This document shows, in pieces, positions 30,895 through 39,492 of a stretch of 64,000 bases of DNA. A program made the position numbers and the translations under genes. The notes under the pieces were generated by a model, which was given only the letters and a program-made list of their open reading frames with translations, was not told the DNA's origin and searched no databases. The stretch comes from an uncultured Oscillospiraceae bacterium. Lineage in GTDB: Bacteria > Bacillota > Clostridia > Oscillospirales > Oscillospiraceae. How positions within the stretch are numbered: position 1 is the first letter of the stretch; the number at the start of each line of letters is the position of its first letter. Location of the stretch: assembly GCA_947627285.1 (NCBI GenBank), contig CANQVL010000004.1, positions 1 through 64,000 on the forward strand, written 5' to 3'.

Positions 30895-32364
30895 ATGGCG
30901 AAAAACAACAGACAAAATAAATCGGGTCTTCCCGGCTGGGTGTTCTTCCTGATATTTTTCGGGATAGTCAACATCGAATGGATATGGCCGCTGTGGCCCT
31001 TTGCCCTGGTGGGGGTGGTCCTTTGGAGGCTGGGCGTCTTTGGCGGGGCGAAGTCTGCCTCCAAGGGCGTCTCCTCCGACCAGCGCCAGGAGGTGCGGAT
31101 GGACAAGTACCGCGTAATGACCGAGGGGCGGACGGTGGAGTCCATAGATTATCTTGCCTCCGCCGTGGGCGTGAGCTTCCAGACGGCTCTTCGGGACCTG
31201 CAGAAGATGGTCGCCGAGGGGAGGCTGGGACCCAGAGCGTATATCAACTACGTGGACAAGACGGTGGTGCTTGACGCCCACGCCGCCCGCGCCGCCCAGG
31301 GGCAGACCCAGACGCGGGCGCAGACAAAGCCCGTTGAGGGCAAGGACGGCTCCAACATGATCTCCCGCGCCGCCGAGAGCGATGCCAAAAAGAAGGCCGC
31401 CTCCAAAAAGACCGCCTCCCAAAAAGCCCCCGCCGCTCAGACGCAGGACACGAGGGTCTACGGCAAGCTCAAGAAGGTCCTGCTGGTGCTGGGCACCGTC
31501 CTCACGGTCCTGGGCGGGCTGGGGACCGTTATGACGCTTTCGGAGATCTCCTATTACTACTTCCTCAGAACACTGAGAGAGGTCATACCCTTCCTCTCCA
31601 TTCTTGTGAGCGGGCTGGGGTGCCTGGGATACCGGGGCTTCCTCAGAAAGCGGGAGAACCGCTTCCAGCTCTACGCCGCCGCCTGCGCGGGGAAGGACTT
31701 TGTGGAGGTCGGCGAGCTGGCTTCAAAGGCGGGGGTCTCGGAGCGCAAGTGCAAAAAGGACCTGGAGGCAATGCTGGAGAAGGACCTGCTGCCCGCCACG
31801 GCGTACATCGACCAGGGCAACGGGCTTCTCATCTTAAAGCCCGGCGCCGCGCCAAAATCGGAGCCCGTGCCGGAGCCGGAGGAGGACAACGAGGACAGGT
31901 ACAAGTCCATTCTCCGCGAGATACGCAAGCTCAACGACGACATCCCCGACGAGGGGGTGTCCCGAAGGATAGACGAGATGGAGCTTCTCACCGGCAAGAT
32001 ATTCAAGGCGGTGCAGGACAAGCCCGAAAAGGAGCCGCAGATAAAGTCCTTCATGAGCTACTACCTGCCCACCACGCTGAAGCTCCTGGGTTCATACGCG
32101 GAGTTTGAAAAATCCGGCGCCCAGGGGGACAACATCACCTCCGCCAAGGCGGAGATAGAGCAGATACTTGACACCCTGGTGGACGGCTTCCGCAAGCAGC
32201 TTGACAAGCTCTACGAGCGTGACGCCATGGACATAGCCTCCGACATAGACGTGCTGGAGACCATGCTCCGCCGCGACGGGCTCACAGGCGACGGCAGCGC
32301 CTTCAACGTCCGCGCCGGCTCCGCCGCCGCGCAGTCGGAGGTCAAAAAGGACGAGGAAAAATAA
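30895..32364 (+). CDS. XpaC-like membrane protein with duplicated winged-helix-like module
   Basis: A 489-residue protein. Two N-terminal membrane helices (about 14-48) are followed by a winged-helix-like module (VESIDYLASAVGVSFQTALR, about 82-125), an Ala/Lys-rich linker, two more membrane helices (about 187-245), a second similar module (VEVGELASKAGVSERKCKKD), and a C-terminal helical domain (about 335-470, RYKSILREIRKLNDDI onward) of the '5-bromo-4-chloroindolyl phosphate hydrolysis' (XpaC) family. XpaC proteins often accompany TelA-like partners in stress loci; no TelA was found here. The true function is unknown. Confidence 0.75.
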   Translation: MAKNNRQNKSGLPGWVFFLIFFGIVNIEWIWPLWPFALVGVVLWRLGVFGGAKSASKGVSSDQRQEVRMDKYRVMTEGRTVESIDYLASAVGVSFQTALRDLQKMVAEGRLGPRAYINYVDKTVVLDAHAARAAQGQTQTRAQTKPVEGKDGSNMISRAAESDAKKKAASKKTASQKAPAAQTQDTRVYGKLKKVLLVLGTVLTVLGGLGTVMTLSEISYYYFLRTLREVIPFLSILVSGLGCLGYRGFLRKRENRFQLYAAACAGKDFVEVGELASKAGVSERKCKKDLEAMLEKDLLPATAYIDQGNGLLILKPGAAPKSEPVPEPEEDNEDRYKSILREIRKLNDDIPDEGVSRRIDEMELLTGKIFKAVQDKPEKEPQIKSFMSYYLPTTLKLLGSYAEFEKSGAQGDNITSAKAEIEQILDTLVDGFRKQLDKLYERDAMDIASDIDVLETMLRRDGLTGDGSAFNVRAGSAAAQSEVKKDEEK

Positions 32365-32380
32365 ATAACAAAATAAGATT

Positions 32381-32420
32381 TTATCCCCGCTTTTTCAGTG
32401 AAAGCGGGGATAATCTGTTT
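32381..32420 (+). terminator. Terminator after the XpaC-like gene
   Basis: TTATCCCCGCTTT (32381-32393) pairs perfectly with AAAGCGGGGATAA (32401-32413), loop of 7 nt, followed by a T-rich tail. Confidence 0.88.
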
Positions 32421-32484
32421 CTTAGGATTTTGTAACAAAACGGAATCATATTTTTAAATTTTTATTACATTATGTCTACCGCAC

Positions 32485-32513
32485 TTGAATTTGGGGACGG
32501 GGTGTATTATACT
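32485..32513 (+). promoter_or_regulatory. Promoter of the adaptor/ABC/SLH operon
   Basis: TTGAAT (32485-32490), 17-nt spacer, TATACT (32508-32513), about 60 bp before the adaptor start codon. Confidence 0.7.
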
Positions 32514-32572
32514 TTGTACCGTAATAAACTTCCAAAACCATGCCCGGAAGGACGGGCAGGAAGGAGCGTCAG

Positions 32573-34381
32573 ATGACTACCCAGGAAACGAACGTGGCGG
32601 CAAGCGAGGCACAGGCTGTGGAGACACCGCCGGCACCCCCCTCAAGGCCGCCGAAGAAGAAAAAGAAGCTCAACCGCGCCGTGAAGCGGATCATCACAGT
32701 CGTGGTGATACTCGCCGTCATCGCGGCTATCGGTTTTTCGCTGTGGTGGTTCCTTTTCCGTGAAAAGGAGGAGGAGAGCGAGATCATGCCCGCCACCGCC
32801 ACCCGCAAGACCATACAGAGCACCGTCCAGGGAAGCGGCAGCGCCCGCGCCGGGGCGAGCTCTGCCATAACCTTCCCCGCCGACGGCACCATACGGGAGG
32901 TCTTTGTCAACGTGGGCGACCAGGTGTTTGAGGGCCAGCCCCTCTATACCGCGTACAGCCCCGCGGCGGAGGCGAACGTCAGCGCCGCGGAGAAGGCCGT
33001 AACCGACCAGAAGGAGACGATAGCGACCCTTCAAAAGGATCTGGAGACCAAGCGCAAGGAGTACGATGATATGTCCGGGCGCGCCTCGGAGCTCACCGTA
33101 AGGGCTCCCTTTGCCGGGAATCTCCGGGACGTGGCGGAAATAAAGCCGGGCGACGAGCTCGCCGCCGGCACAAAGCTTGCCACCATCGTCAACGACCGCC
33201 GCATGAAGCTGAGCCTCTATTACAGCTACGGCTACGAGAACGACATCTATGTGGGACAGCCCGCGTCCGTCTCCATTCCGCAGCTTATGCTCACCGTTGA
33301 CGGCGAGGTGGAGGAGATATACAAGGTCAAGCGTCCCACCGTGGAGAACGGTATACTCTTTGAGGTGGTCATCGGCCTTGACAACCCCGGCACACTCACG
33401 GCGGATATGGAGGCCTCCGCCTCCATGGTCAACGCCGCCGGCGCCAACGTCTTCCCCTACGAGAACGGGAAGCTTGAGTATTCCGGCAGTGAGGACATAG
33501 TCGCCACCCAGTCCGGCAAGGTGGAGAGCATCTCCGGCCTGCGGGATTACACCGACGTTTCTGCGGGACAGGTGCTTGCCGTGCAGTCGGCTGACACCTT
33601 CAACAATGAGCTTTCCGCCAAGTCCGACGAGATAAAGACCGCGGAGCAGCGTGTCACCGACGCCGAGACAAGGCTTGCGGAGCTTGAGGAGGCGGTGGTC
33701 AAGGCGAAGGAGGGCGTTGAGAATCTGGACGCCGTGGCGCCCATCTCCGGCACCATCACCTCCTGCACCGTGGTGGAGGGCTCCGAGGTCACCGGCGGCA
33801 CCACCATCATAACCATCTCCGACACCACCAACATGACCGTGGAGATAACCGTTGACGACCGCAACATCTCCTACGTCAAGCCCGGTATGGAGGTGGAGCT
33901 TGCCGACTGGAACGGCAATTACTTCGTGGGCGTGGTCACCAACATCGACATGGGCTACGGCGGGGACATGGGCTCCATGGGCGGCTCCGGAATGACCAAC
34001 TATCCGGTGACGCTCTCCGTGGAGAACTCCTCCGGCTCGCTCCTGCAGGGCATGTGGCTTGACTACTCCTTCGTCACCAGCGAGTCCGTGGACTGCCTGA
34101 CCGTACCCATACAGTGCGTCAAGAACATAGTGGACCTGGACGGCAACCCCCACACTGTGGTATTCCTCCAGGCGGATGAAAAGCCGGAGAACGCCATTGA
34201 GTTTGAGATGCCCGAAAACTACTATGGCTCCACTCCCGCCTATCCCTCCGGCGAGGAGGGCTACTGGCCCGTCCCCGTTGAGACCGGCCTCAGCGACAGG
34301 TACGACATTGAGATTACCTCCGGCCTTTCCGACGGCGACACGGTGTTCAGCGCGTACATGATGACCGGAGCCTGGGGCTGA
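32573..34381 (+). CDS. HlyD/MacA-type adaptor subunit
   Basis: A 602-residue membrane-fusion-type protein. Start at 32573 (AAGGAG 7 nt upstream) is preferred over an upstream Met. A cytosolic Pro/Lys-rich tail leads into one membrane helix (about 38-58, RIITVVVILAVIAAIGFSLW). Outside the cell lie two lipoyl/biotinyl-like hybrid units, each with an alpha-helical hairpin: one near 90-190 (ITFPADGTIREVFVNVGDQV to VRAPFAGNLRDV) and a second near 300-410 (QSGKVESISGLRDYTDVSAG to VAPISGTITSC), then a beta-barrel and membrane-proximal domain. It should couple to the MacB-like transporter encoded next. Confidence 0.88.
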   Translation: MTTQETNVAASEAQAVETPPAPPSRPPKKKKKLNRAVKRIITVVVILAVIAAIGFSLWWFLFREKEEESEIMPATATRKTIQSTVQGSGSARAGASSAITFPADGTIREVFVNVGDQVFEGQPLYTAYSPAAEANVSAAEKAVTDQKETIATLQKDLETKRKEYDDMSGRASELTVRAPFAGNLRDVAEIKPGDELAAGTKLATIVNDRRMKLSLYYSYGYENDIYVGQPASVSIPQLMLTVDGEVEEIYKVKRPTVENGILFEVVIGLDNPGTLTADMEASASMVNAAGANVFPYENGKLEYSGSEDIVATQSGKVESISGLRDYTDVSAGQVLAVQSADTFNNELSAKSDEIKTAEQRVTDAETRLAELEEAVVKAKEGVENLDAVAPISGTITSCTVVEGSEVTGGTTIITISDTTNMTVEITVDDRNISYVKPGMEVELADWNGNYFVGVVTNIDMGYGGDMGSMGGSGMTNYPVTLSVENSSGSLLQGMWLDYSFVTSESVDCLTVPIQCVKNIVDLDGNPHTVVFLQADEKPENAIEFEMPENYYGSTPAYPSGEEGYWPVPVETGLSDRYDIEITSGLSDGDTVFSAYMMTGAWG

Positions 34382-34393
34382 TGAGGTCACGTC

Positions 34394-35125
34394 ATGCTTA
34401 TCGACATAAAAAACGTCTACAAAATTTATAACGAGGGTCAGGAGAGCGAGGTCCGGGCGCTGGACGGCGTGAGCCTCCGGATAGACCGGGGCGAGTTTGT
34501 GGCGATAATCGGCGCCTCCGGCTCGGGAAAATCCACCCTCATGAACATCCTGGGCTGTCTTGACGTGCCGACCTACGGGGATTACTCCCTGGACGGCACG
34601 GACGTGACGGAGCTTTCGGACAGGGAGCTTGCCAGGATACGCAATAAGGAGATCGGCTTCATCTTCCAGGGCTACAACCTCATCTCCGCCCTCAACGCCT
34701 ATGAAAACGTGGAGCTGCCACTTATCTACCGGGGCGTCAGCATACTGAAGCGCGAGGACATGGTGATGGAGGCTCTGGAGAAGGTGAAGATGGCGGACAG
34801 GGCGCAGCACAAGCCCTCGGAGATGTCCGGCGGACAGCAGCAGCGCGTGGCAATAGCGAGGGCGATTGCCGCGAAGCCCCCCATCATAATGGCGGACGAG
34901 CCCACGGGAGCTCTTGACTCCCGCACCGGCAAGCACGTGCTGGAGATACTCCACACCCTCCACGAGGAGGCGGGCACAACGATAATACTTATAACCCACG
35001 ACAACTCCATCGCCGCCACCGCACACAGGATAGTGCGGATCTCCGACGGCAGGATAGTTGCCGATTCCATGAACGACGCGGATCTCCAATACAGTGTCGC
35101 TCACGAAGGAGGTGCGGGAGCGTGA
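34394..35125 (+). CDS. MacB-type ABC transporter ATP-binding protein
   Basis: A 243-residue ATPase with Walker A GASGSGKSTLMN (about 39-50), Q-loop IFQGYNL, signature SGGQQQRVAIARAI, Walker B PPIIMADEPTGALD and switch His in LITHDNSIA. This is the LolD/MacB subfamily of mechanotransmitting ABC systems, which drive extracytoplasmic conformational change rather than classic translocation. Its stop overlaps the permease GTG start by 4 nt, so both subunits are made in step. Confidence 0.95.
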   Translation: MLIDIKNVYKIYNEGQESEVRALDGVSLRIDRGEFVAIIGASGSGKSTLMNILGCLDVPTYGDYSLDGTDVTELSDRELARIRNKEIGFIFQGYNLISALNAYENVELPLIYRGVSILKREDMVMEALEKVKMADRAQHKPSEMSGGQQQRVAIARAIAAKPPIIMADEPTGALDSRTGKHVLEILHTLHEEAGTTIILITHDNSIAATAHRIVRISDGRIVADSMNDADLQYSVAHEGGAGA

Positions 35126-36420
35126 AGCTTACACAGGCGCTTAAAATGGCGGCAAAGTCCATCTCCGGCAACAAGGGCCGCTCCGCCCTCACGATGCTGG
35201 GCGTCATCATCGGCCTCGCGGCGGTGATAATCCTTGTCTCCTACGCCCAGGGGCAGAACCTGGCAATGGAAAAATACTATGAGAGCATGGGCGAAAACAA
35301 GCTCACCGTCTACGCCTATGCCTACAACAACGACGTGGACCTGGCGGAGGAGCTTTCCAACTACTGCCAGCAGATCTCCGACTGCGTAGCGGGCATCACT
35401 CCCAATGAGTACGTATGGGACGTGAACATCCAATACGGCGTCCAATCCCTGGGGCAGAGCAACAACAGCTACGGCGTCTCAATCGGCGGGGGCGTGTACG
35501 TGACGGATTCCTACAATACGCGCCCGCAGTTTTATCTTGCCAACGACCAGTTCGGGCTGTGCAACAACTACACGCTCGCCAAGGGCAGAGAGCTGAGCTA
35601 CATGGACATAAAGCGGCTCAACCACGTTTGCGTCCTGGGCGCCGCCACCGCCGACACGCTCTTCGGAATGGTGGACCCGGTGGGCAAGGAGGTCACGGTG
35701 AACGGCCTTCCCTTTACGGTCATAGGCGTTTACGCCCCCAAGGGCAACGGCACCACCGAGTACAACGAGAACGGCGACAACTGGCAGGAGGTGGAGATGA
35801 GCCGCATGGACCGGATAGTGGTCTTCCCCTACACCCTCACCCGCATTTTCAACGGCAACCAGTCCATCAGCGACTTCACCGTAAAGGCAAAGGACTCCAA
35901 GTCCGCCAAGGAGGCGGCCACGCTCATACGCGCCTTCCTCTCCGGTCTTGTGGACATGGAAAACGGCAACGGTTACGCCGACGTATACAACGAGGGCGTT
36001 TACCGGGAGGAGGAGAACGAGGCAAACAAGCTCCAGCAGTATTTCCTGGGCGGCATCGCGGCAATTTCCCTGATAGTCGGGGGCGTGGGCATAATGAACA
36101 TCATGCTTGTGACCGTCACCGAGCGCACCAGGGAGATCGGCATACGCAAGGCCATCGGCGCGGAGCGCGGCAGTATCATAACCCAGTTCCTCATCGAGGC
36201 GGCGATGATATGCGGCATCGGCGGGATACTTGGGATAATCGTGGGCTACCTGGGTACGCTCATCGTGGGCAAGCTTGCCTTCAAAATAGTCCTGATCCCC
36301 GGCGTGGGGATCACCGTCGGGGCGTTCGCCATATCCGTTGCCCTGGGCATAATCTTCGGCATATACCCCGCCGCCAAGGCCTCCCGGCTCCAGCCCGTGG
36401 ACGCTTTAAGGGCGGATTGA
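35122..36420 (+). CDS. MacB-type ABC transporter permease (FtsX fold)
   Basis: A 432-residue permease beginning with GTG at 35122. One N-terminal membrane helix (about 20-44), a large external MacB periplasmic-core domain (about 45-300), and three C-terminal helices of the FtsX domain, including GGIAAISLIVGGVGIMNIML, the TERTREIGIRKAIGA coupling loop and YPAAKASRLQPVDALR at the end. Expected to work as a dimer with the ATPase and the HlyD-like adaptor. Substrate unknown; an antimicrobial, lipid or surface-protein role is possible. Confidence 0.93.
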   Translation: MKLTQALKMAAKSISGNKGRSALTMLGVIIGLAAVIILVSYAQGQNLAMEKYYESMGENKLTVYAYAYNNDVDLAEELSNYCQQISDCVAGITPNEYVWDVNIQYGVQSLGQSNNSYGVSIGGGVYVTDSYNTRPQFYLANDQFGLCNNYTLAKGRELSYMDIKRLNHVCVLGAATADTLFGMVDPVGKEVTVNGLPFTVIGVYAPKGNGTTEYNENGDNWQEVEMSRMDRIVVFPYTLTRIFNGNQSISDFTVKAKDSKSAKEAATLIRAFLSGLVDMENGNGYADVYNEGVYREEENEANKLQQYFLGGIAAISLIVGGVGIMNIMLVTVTERTREIGIRKAIGAERGSIITQFLIEAAMICGIGGILGIIVGYLGTLIVGKLAFKIVLIPGVGITVGAFAISVALGIIFGIYPAAKASRLQPVDALRAD

Positions 36421-36439
36421 CAAACAAAGGAGTGAGCTT

Positions 36440-38794
36440 ATGAACAGCACAAAAAAGATCGCGGCGCTCCTTCTGGCGCTGATAATGGCGGCGGGACTCG
36501 TATCCGTCCCGGCGCGCGCCGCCTCGGAGGGCGATTCCGTCTTCCCCGACGTAACCGACCCCAACGTGGCTGAGGCGGTGGATATACTCTACACCATGGG
36601 CGTCGTAAACGGAGACGGAAAAGGGGAATTTAATCCCGACGGTAAGCTGACAAGGGCTGATTTCTGCACCCTTGCCATCCGCCTGATGGGCAGGGGCGAC
36701 GAGGTGCCCCCCTATGAGGTCCGCACAATATTCTCAGATGTCACCTCCACCCACTGGGCGCGGGGATACATAAACCTCGCCTCAAAAATCGAGATACCCG
36801 AGGGAAGCGGTTACCGCCTTGTCTCCGGCACAGGCGGCGGTAAATTCGACCCCGACGGTGTGATGACCTACGGCATGGCGGCGACCTTCGCCCTGCGTGT
36901 TCTGGGCTACGCCGCCGAGTCCTCCGTAAACTGGCCCTACGGCGCGGTGGCGCTGGCTCCGCAGCTCGGGCTTTCCGACAACCTCCCCGCTCTGGGCGCC
37001 AACGACCCCATGACCCGCGGGCAGGCGGCGATACTTTTCAGGAATATGCTGACGGCAAAGCCCAAGGACAGCAAGGCGGCATACATAAGCACTTTGGGCA
37101 CCGCCCATGAGGACGCGGTGTACTACTCCGCCGGCGAGGTCACCGGCGACGGGCAGCCGGCTATGAAATTCTCCGGCATCGAGGACCCTGTGGCGGCGGT
37201 CAATCACTTCCCCTCCGATTCCCTCCTGGGTCACAGGGGCACGGCGGTGCTGGACGGCTCGGGAAAGCTCTTGGCGTTCTTGCCCGAGCGTGACCAGCGC
37301 TCCCGCACGGTGACGGTGGTATCCACCTCCGGCACGAAGCTCAGCGGCGAGGGCGGCGTCACGGTCACGGTCCCCAGCGACACAAAGGTGTACCGGGGCG
37401 GCGTCGAGTCCAAGTGGGGAGTGATATTCGGCGGGCTCAACAGGGCGGGCCTGCGGGTAACTGTCTACTATACCGCCTCCGGCGCAATTGACTACATCTA
37501 CGCCGGCTCCGCCTCCAAGACCTCCGGGAACATCGCCGTTGCCCGTGAGGAGGGGCTGAAGGCGTTCAGCTCGATAATCTCCGGCGAGAGGTGCACGGTC
37601 GTCAAAAACGGGCTGGAGGTGGACGGCAGCGCCATAAAGCCCTATGACGTGGGAATGTATGACGCCGCCGGCGGGACGCTCTACGTCACCGACTTCCGTG
37701 TCGCCGCGGTCTACGAGCAGGCGTCGCCCAATCCCGCCGCGCCTGAGAAGATAACGCTCCTGGGCAAGGAGCTGGAGCTTGCCGATTGCGCCTACGACAC
37801 GCTTGGCAACGTGAGCAGGGGCGTGACGGTGATGGCGCTTTTCGCCCCCAACGGCGAAATCGCCCAGCTTCTGCCCAACACCGGGCTTGGCTCCACTGCT
37901 ATGGGCGTGGTGGCGGAGGGCTCCTCCGGCTCCGGCGTGACCATAAGCGTGATAAACGCCCCGGAGGGGCTTGAGACGGTTTCCGGCACGCTCCAAAGCG
38001 GCATCGAAGCCGGCAGCTACATGGGCGAGCTGGTCACCTTCGGCACCGCGACCGTGGCGGGCTCCACCTGCCTGCGCCTTACCAAGGTGTTCAGCGGCGC
38101 TTACGGGGACTTTGACGTCGCCGCCAGGAAGGTGGGCAGATATCCCCTCGCCGAAAACGCCGTGATATTTGAGCGCGCCGGCGCCGGCGGATACCTCACG
38201 CGCATATCCACCGGGGACCTTAGCGAGGCGCGGATCCCCTCCGCGCAGGTGGCGTCGGTACATCTGAACTCCGCAAACCAGGCGGATGTAATCATTCTTG
38301 AAAACGTCACCGGCGACAGGTTCGTCTACGGGCTCATATCCACCAGGGCGGATCAGGGGTATATCGCCTCCCTTGGAGGCGGCGAGGGCACCACTGTCGA
38401 TGTCACCGTGACCACCGTCAAATACTATGAGGACGGCGAGGAGAAGAGCGTCGAGGTCCTCTGCGACTCCCTTCGCGGCGGCGGCTTCGGGGGCGTGGCG
38501 GTGTCCGGGTTCGACACCGGCTACTCCAACATAAGCGTGCCCCGCGCCGCGGCTTACGCCACTCTCTCCTCCGTTAAGGACCTCACGCAGGACGATATCG
38601 ACGTGAAAAACGGCGTCGTTTACCTGAAGGGCACAAGGATCCCCATCGCCTCGGGCGTCCAGTGCTACAACAAGCGCTACGGCTTCTGGTACGAAAGCCT
38701 TGACGAGTGCTGGCTCGCCTCCAACTCCTTCACCGTCTACTACGACCGCACCCCCGCCACGGGAGCGAAGGCAAGGGTAATAGTTGTAGAATAA
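36440..38794 (+). CDS. SLH-domain surface protein encoded with the ABC system
   Basis: A 784-residue secreted protein: signal peptide (MNSTKKIAALLLALIMAAGL to ARA), then three SLH repeats (about 30-205: VFPDVTDPNVAEAVDILYTM, GEFNPDGKLTRADFCTLAIR, KFDPDGVMTYGMAATFALRV, and a third with DPMTRGQAAILFRNML). The remaining 570 residues are beta-rich without a recognised domain. AAAGGAG is upstream, and it follows the permease by 19 bp, so it is the fourth gene of the adaptor-ATPase-permease operon. It may be a wall-anchored partner or client of the transporter (inference). Confidence 0.87.
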   Translation: MNSTKKIAALLLALIMAAGLVSVPARAASEGDSVFPDVTDPNVAEAVDILYTMGVVNGDGKGEFNPDGKLTRADFCTLAIRLMGRGDEVPPYEVRTIFSDVTSTHWARGYINLASKIEIPEGSGYRLVSGTGGGKFDPDGVMTYGMAATFALRVLGYAAESSVNWPYGAVALAPQLGLSDNLPALGANDPMTRGQAAILFRNMLTAKPKDSKAAYISTLGTAHEDAVYYSAGEVTGDGQPAMKFSGIEDPVAAVNHFPSDSLLGHRGTAVLDGSGKLLAFLPERDQRSRTVTVVSTSGTKLSGEGGVTVTVPSDTKVYRGGVESKWGVIFGGLNRAGLRVTVYYTASGAIDYIYAGSASKTSGNIAVAREEGLKAFSSIISGERCTVVKNGLEVDGSAIKPYDVGMYDAAGGTLYVTDFRVAAVYEQASPNPAAPEKITLLGKELELADCAYDTLGNVSRGVTVMALFAPNGEIAQLLPNTGLGSTAMGVVAEGSSGSGVTISVINAPEGLETVSGTLQSGIEAGSYMGELVTFGTATVAGSTCLRLTKVFSGAYGDFDVAARKVGRYPLAENAVIFERAGAGGYLTRISTGDLSEARIPSAQVASVHLNSANQADVIILENVTGDRFVYGLISTRADQGYIASLGGGEGTTVDVTVTTVKYYEDGEEKSVEVLCDSLRGGGFGGVAVSGFDTGYSNISVPRAAAYATLSSVKDLTQDDIDVKNGVVYLKGTRIPIASGVQCYNKRYGFWYESLDECWLASNSFTVYYDRTPATGAKARVIVVE

Positions 38795-38796
38795 TT

Positions 38797-38817
38797 GAAA
38801 AAGGGCACAGCCCTATC
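38797..38817 (+). repeat. Degenerate GGGC hairpin after the SLH gene
   Basis: AAGGGC-ACA-GCCCT starts a few bases after the stop codon and resembles the AAAAGGGC-loop-GCCCTTTT hairpins at the ends of cysS and in palindromic element B, though outer pairs are lost. Confidence 0.35.
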
Positions 38818-38821
38818 AGGA

Positions 38822-38860
38822 AAGTTAAACCGGCTGACATTTTGTCAACCGGTTTAACTT
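38822..38860. terminator. Bidirectional terminator (SLH gene / HAD gene)
   Basis: A perfect 12-bp stem AAGTTAAACCGG/CCGGTTTAACTT with a 15-nt loop. The right arm overlaps the last codons of the convergent HAD gene. Confidence 0.85.
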
Positions 38861-39492
38861 ATTATATTCCTTATAATTTCGGGTATCTCGCTGAGAGCGC
38901 GGACGGTTATGTAATTTCCGTCGGGCGGGGAGGCGGGGCTTGATGGGGGGAGGAAGAATATGGCGCCGACGCCGGCGCTGTGGGCGCACTTAAGGTCAAG
39001 GGCGCGGTCGCCCACGTAAAAGGTTTTCCGTTTGTCAAGACTGTGACGGGCGCACAGGAGATTTATCCCGTCGGGCGCGGGCTTGCGGGGTATGCCCTCC
39101 CCGGCGGAGAGTATATCGGCAAAATATCTCCACACTCCCAGCTTTTCGAGCACCGCCCTTGCCGTGGCGCCCTTGTGGGTGAATACGAAATTTGCCGTTC
39201 CCCGGCGGGAAAGCGCCTCCAGCGTCTCCGCCGCGCCCTCCATGAGGCGGACCCTGCCGTCCTCGGCGGTGTTCAGCGCCTGATAGTGCTCCCACAGGGC
39301 GTCCGGATCAAGCCCCCGCGCCAGGGCGGTTTTTGTCAGCACGTCCTTGACGGAGCTTTCGATGAGCCTGCGGTGGAGCTCGCCGCGCTCCGGCGTCTCC
39401 CCGCACTCCCGCAGGGTTTGCAGGGCGCAGTCCACGATTATGGGGTACGAGTCCAAAAGCGTCCCGTCCAGGTCCCAAATTAGGGCGGTCAT
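38854..39492 (-). CDS. HAD-superfamily phosphatase, phosphoglycolate phosphatase-like
   Basis: A 212-residue HAD hydrolase: motif I DLDGTLLDS (nucleophile D7, acid D9), a helical cap (about 15-85), motif II threonine in FVFTHKG, motif III lysine in IPRKPAP, and motif IV VGDRALDLKCAHSAG. It resembles phosphoglycolate phosphatases and PGMB-type enzymes; the substrate cannot be fixed. Its ATG overlaps the mreB stop by 4 nt, so the two are coupled. Confidence 0.87.
   Translation of the reverse strand: MTALIWDLDGTLLDSYPIIVDCALQTLRECGETPERGELHRRLIESSVKDVLTKTALARGLDPDALWEHYQALNTAEDGRVRLMEGAAETLEALSRRGTANFVFTHKGATARAVLEKLGVWRYFADILSAGEGIPRKPAPDGINLLCARHSLDKRKTFYVGDRALDLKCAHSAGVGAIFFLPPSSPASPPDGNYITVRALSEIPEIIRNIIS

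Noticed and set aside
32642-35104. An 820-codon minus-strand frame opposite the adaptor and ABC ATPase genes
   Set aside because: Antisense shadow of well-supported genes; no ribosome binding site or recognisable domain.
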